Of a stretch of DNA of 64,000 nucleotides, positions 63,187 to 64,000 are shown piece by piece. The stretch is from Caldilineaceae bacterium. GTDB taxonomy: Bacteria > Chloroflexota > Anaerolineae > Caldilineales > Caldilineaceae. Below the pieces are notes generated by a model, which made no database searches, was not told the DNA's origin, and worked only from the letters and a program-made list of their open reading frames with translations. The position numbers were made by a program, and so were the translations under genes. The first letter of the stretch is position 1. Every line of letters begins with the position of its first letter. The stretch covers positions 124,001 to 188,000 of the forward strand of contig JAHBVF010000001.1 of assembly GCA_019637685.1 (NCBI GenBank). The letters are read 5' to 3'.

Positions 63187-64000
63187 TCACACCCGGCGCG
63201 CCATCAACAATAGCCGCTCGTCTCCCCGGCGGGTGAGGATCGCCACACCGGGTCGCCCGCCCGCCACCAATTTCAGCCGGGGACGCAGGCTCTCCGGCTC
63301 GATGGGGGGTCCCCGCCGCTTCAACTCCACCTGCCCAATCCCCAGGGCTTGCAGCCGCCGGTTCAGCGTCTTCAAGCTGAAGGGGTGAATCTCGTCGATC
63401 TGAAAACTCTGCACAAAGGGCGCTGCCTGGCTTCCTGCCGGGTGCTGGGGACCCACCAAATAGGCGATCTGGGGATCAAAGAGATGGCTGTCCAGCATTT
63501 GGCAGAGTTCGACAAAAGGCCCCGCCCGAATTACTGCCGGGTCTGGCTCGTGGAGAAAGTCACCCTCCCGCAGCACACCCACGGGCGGGGGGACCAGCGA
63601 CGCCACAATTTCGTGCCAGCCTGTGCCGTTGTGGACAGACGCCCACCGTCCCCGACCAGCGCCCAAGGGGCCAAACCAGAGCACCGCCTCTTTGCACGTG
63701 CGCTCGTGGCTGATAAACTCCACGCCGCAATTGGGTGGAATCTCACCGTCTGCTACCCCAGGCGCCACCTTCACGCCCAACGCGGGTATCTGCCCCTGCA
63801 ATTGCAGCAGAACGGAAAGGGGCGGGAGCATCTGCTCCAGGCCGAAGAGCCGCCGTCCCTCTGCCCGCCGGGCCGGATCGGCAAAGGCCGCGGCTGCCGG
63901 GGGCAAGCGATTGGCGGCCAATTCCGCGGTCCAATCGGCCTGACGGAATTCAATCTGGGCGGCCAACCCCTGGCGGTCCGCATTGGCCTGGGCAAAGCGC
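63187..64000 (-). CDS. SAM-dependent RNA methyltransferase with THUMP-like domain, 3' part
   Basis: The gene runs off the right edge; the last 271 codons are visible. The visible part begins in the methyltransferase domain (IEFRQADW), then DPARRAEGRRLFGLEQMLPPLSVLL, consistent with the catalytic-side DPxR motif of this family, then GVEFISHERTCKEAVLWFG. The C-terminal ~75 residues (FQIDEIHPFSLKTLNRRLQALG, QVELKRRGPPIEPESLRPRLK, RPGVAILTRRGDERLLLM) match the THUMP-like domain (PF18096). The RNA target is unknown. Confidence 0.82.
   Translation of the reverse strand, partial: RFAQANADRQGLAAQIEFRQADWTAELAANRLPPAAAAFADPARRAEGRRLFGLEQMLPPLSVLLQLQGQIPALGVKVAPGVADGEIPPNCGVEFISHERTCKEAVLWFGPLGAGRGRWASVHNGTGWHEIVASLVPPPVGVLREGDFLHEPDPAVIRAGPFVELCQMLDSHLFDPQIAYLVGPQHPAGSQAAPFVQSFQIDEIHPFSLKTLNRRLQALGIGQVELKRRGPPIEPESLRPRLKLVAGGRPGVAILTRRGDERLLLMARRV

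Overview
This is a GC-rich bacterial window with no rRNA, tRNA or CRISPR array that I could recognise. The gene set suggests a heterotrophic member of the Chloroflexota (Anaerolineae/Caldilineae-like). I base this on Thr/Pro-rich (TPTP-type) linkers in SH3 and TolB lipoproteins, DgoD-like sugar-acid dehydratases, a FadN-type beta-oxidation gene, a MoeA fused to a periplasmic-binding domain beside a tungstate transporter, and a decayed transposase of a type I associate with that phylum. The placement is an inference from gene style, not from a marker gene.

Layout. 1-7.8 kb: end of a DUF456 membrane protein, thiamine pyrophosphokinase, a deazaflavin/quinone reductase-like protein, a SNF2-type ATPase with an overlapping zinc-finger partner, an SH3 lipoprotein and an acyl-CoA:acetate CoA-transferase. 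7.8-10.5 kb: an AT-richer type II restriction-modification pair. 10.8-16.3 kb: a galactonate-dehydratase-like enolase, then a leftward MoeA-PBP/TupB/TupC/TupA operon for tungstate or molybdate uptake and cofactor insertion. 16.3-19.0 kb: a mobile island with a foldback MITE, a decayed 1.55-kb IS whose ends match the MITE, and a XisI-antitoxin fusion followed by a RelE/ParE-type toxin. 19.0-26.1 kb: a second MoeA, an ABC-type MacAB-like exporter (ATPase and adaptor), tRNA-dihydrouridine synthase, GNAT acetyltransferase and a GlxR-like dehydrogenase. 26.2-38.9 kb: leftward housekeeping and envelope genes (ClpC, S1-like protein, RidA, MreB, a large GH3-like membrane protein, a two-component system).

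39-64 kb: mostly rightward. It holds the FadN-like enzyme and thiolase (split by a small four-helix-bundle gene flanked by inverted repeats), a MacB-like permease overlapping a TolB/SH3 lipoprotein, a second enolase with an SMP-30 lactonase, an AlaX-type editing protein, an amidohydrolase, a four-gene run of MoxR ATPase, VWA protein, M14 carboxypeptidase and YegD-like Hsp70, then IlvE, FabH and an aspartate-type aminotransferase. The right end is a leftward set of small genes (HD, DUF3291, DUF6504-like, CinA/PncC) and the C-terminal part of a THUMP-like RNA methyltransferase.

Intergenic DNA is rich in imperfect and perfect inverted repeats. Some act plausibly as bidirectional terminators between convergent genes; others look like small non-autonomous mobile elements. 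The least conventional pieces are the XisI-antitoxin-toxin module beside the MITE/IS pair, the SNF2/zinc-finger pair, the four-helix-bundle insertion, the structured element inside the exporter operon, and the MoxR-VWA-peptidase-Hsp70 run.
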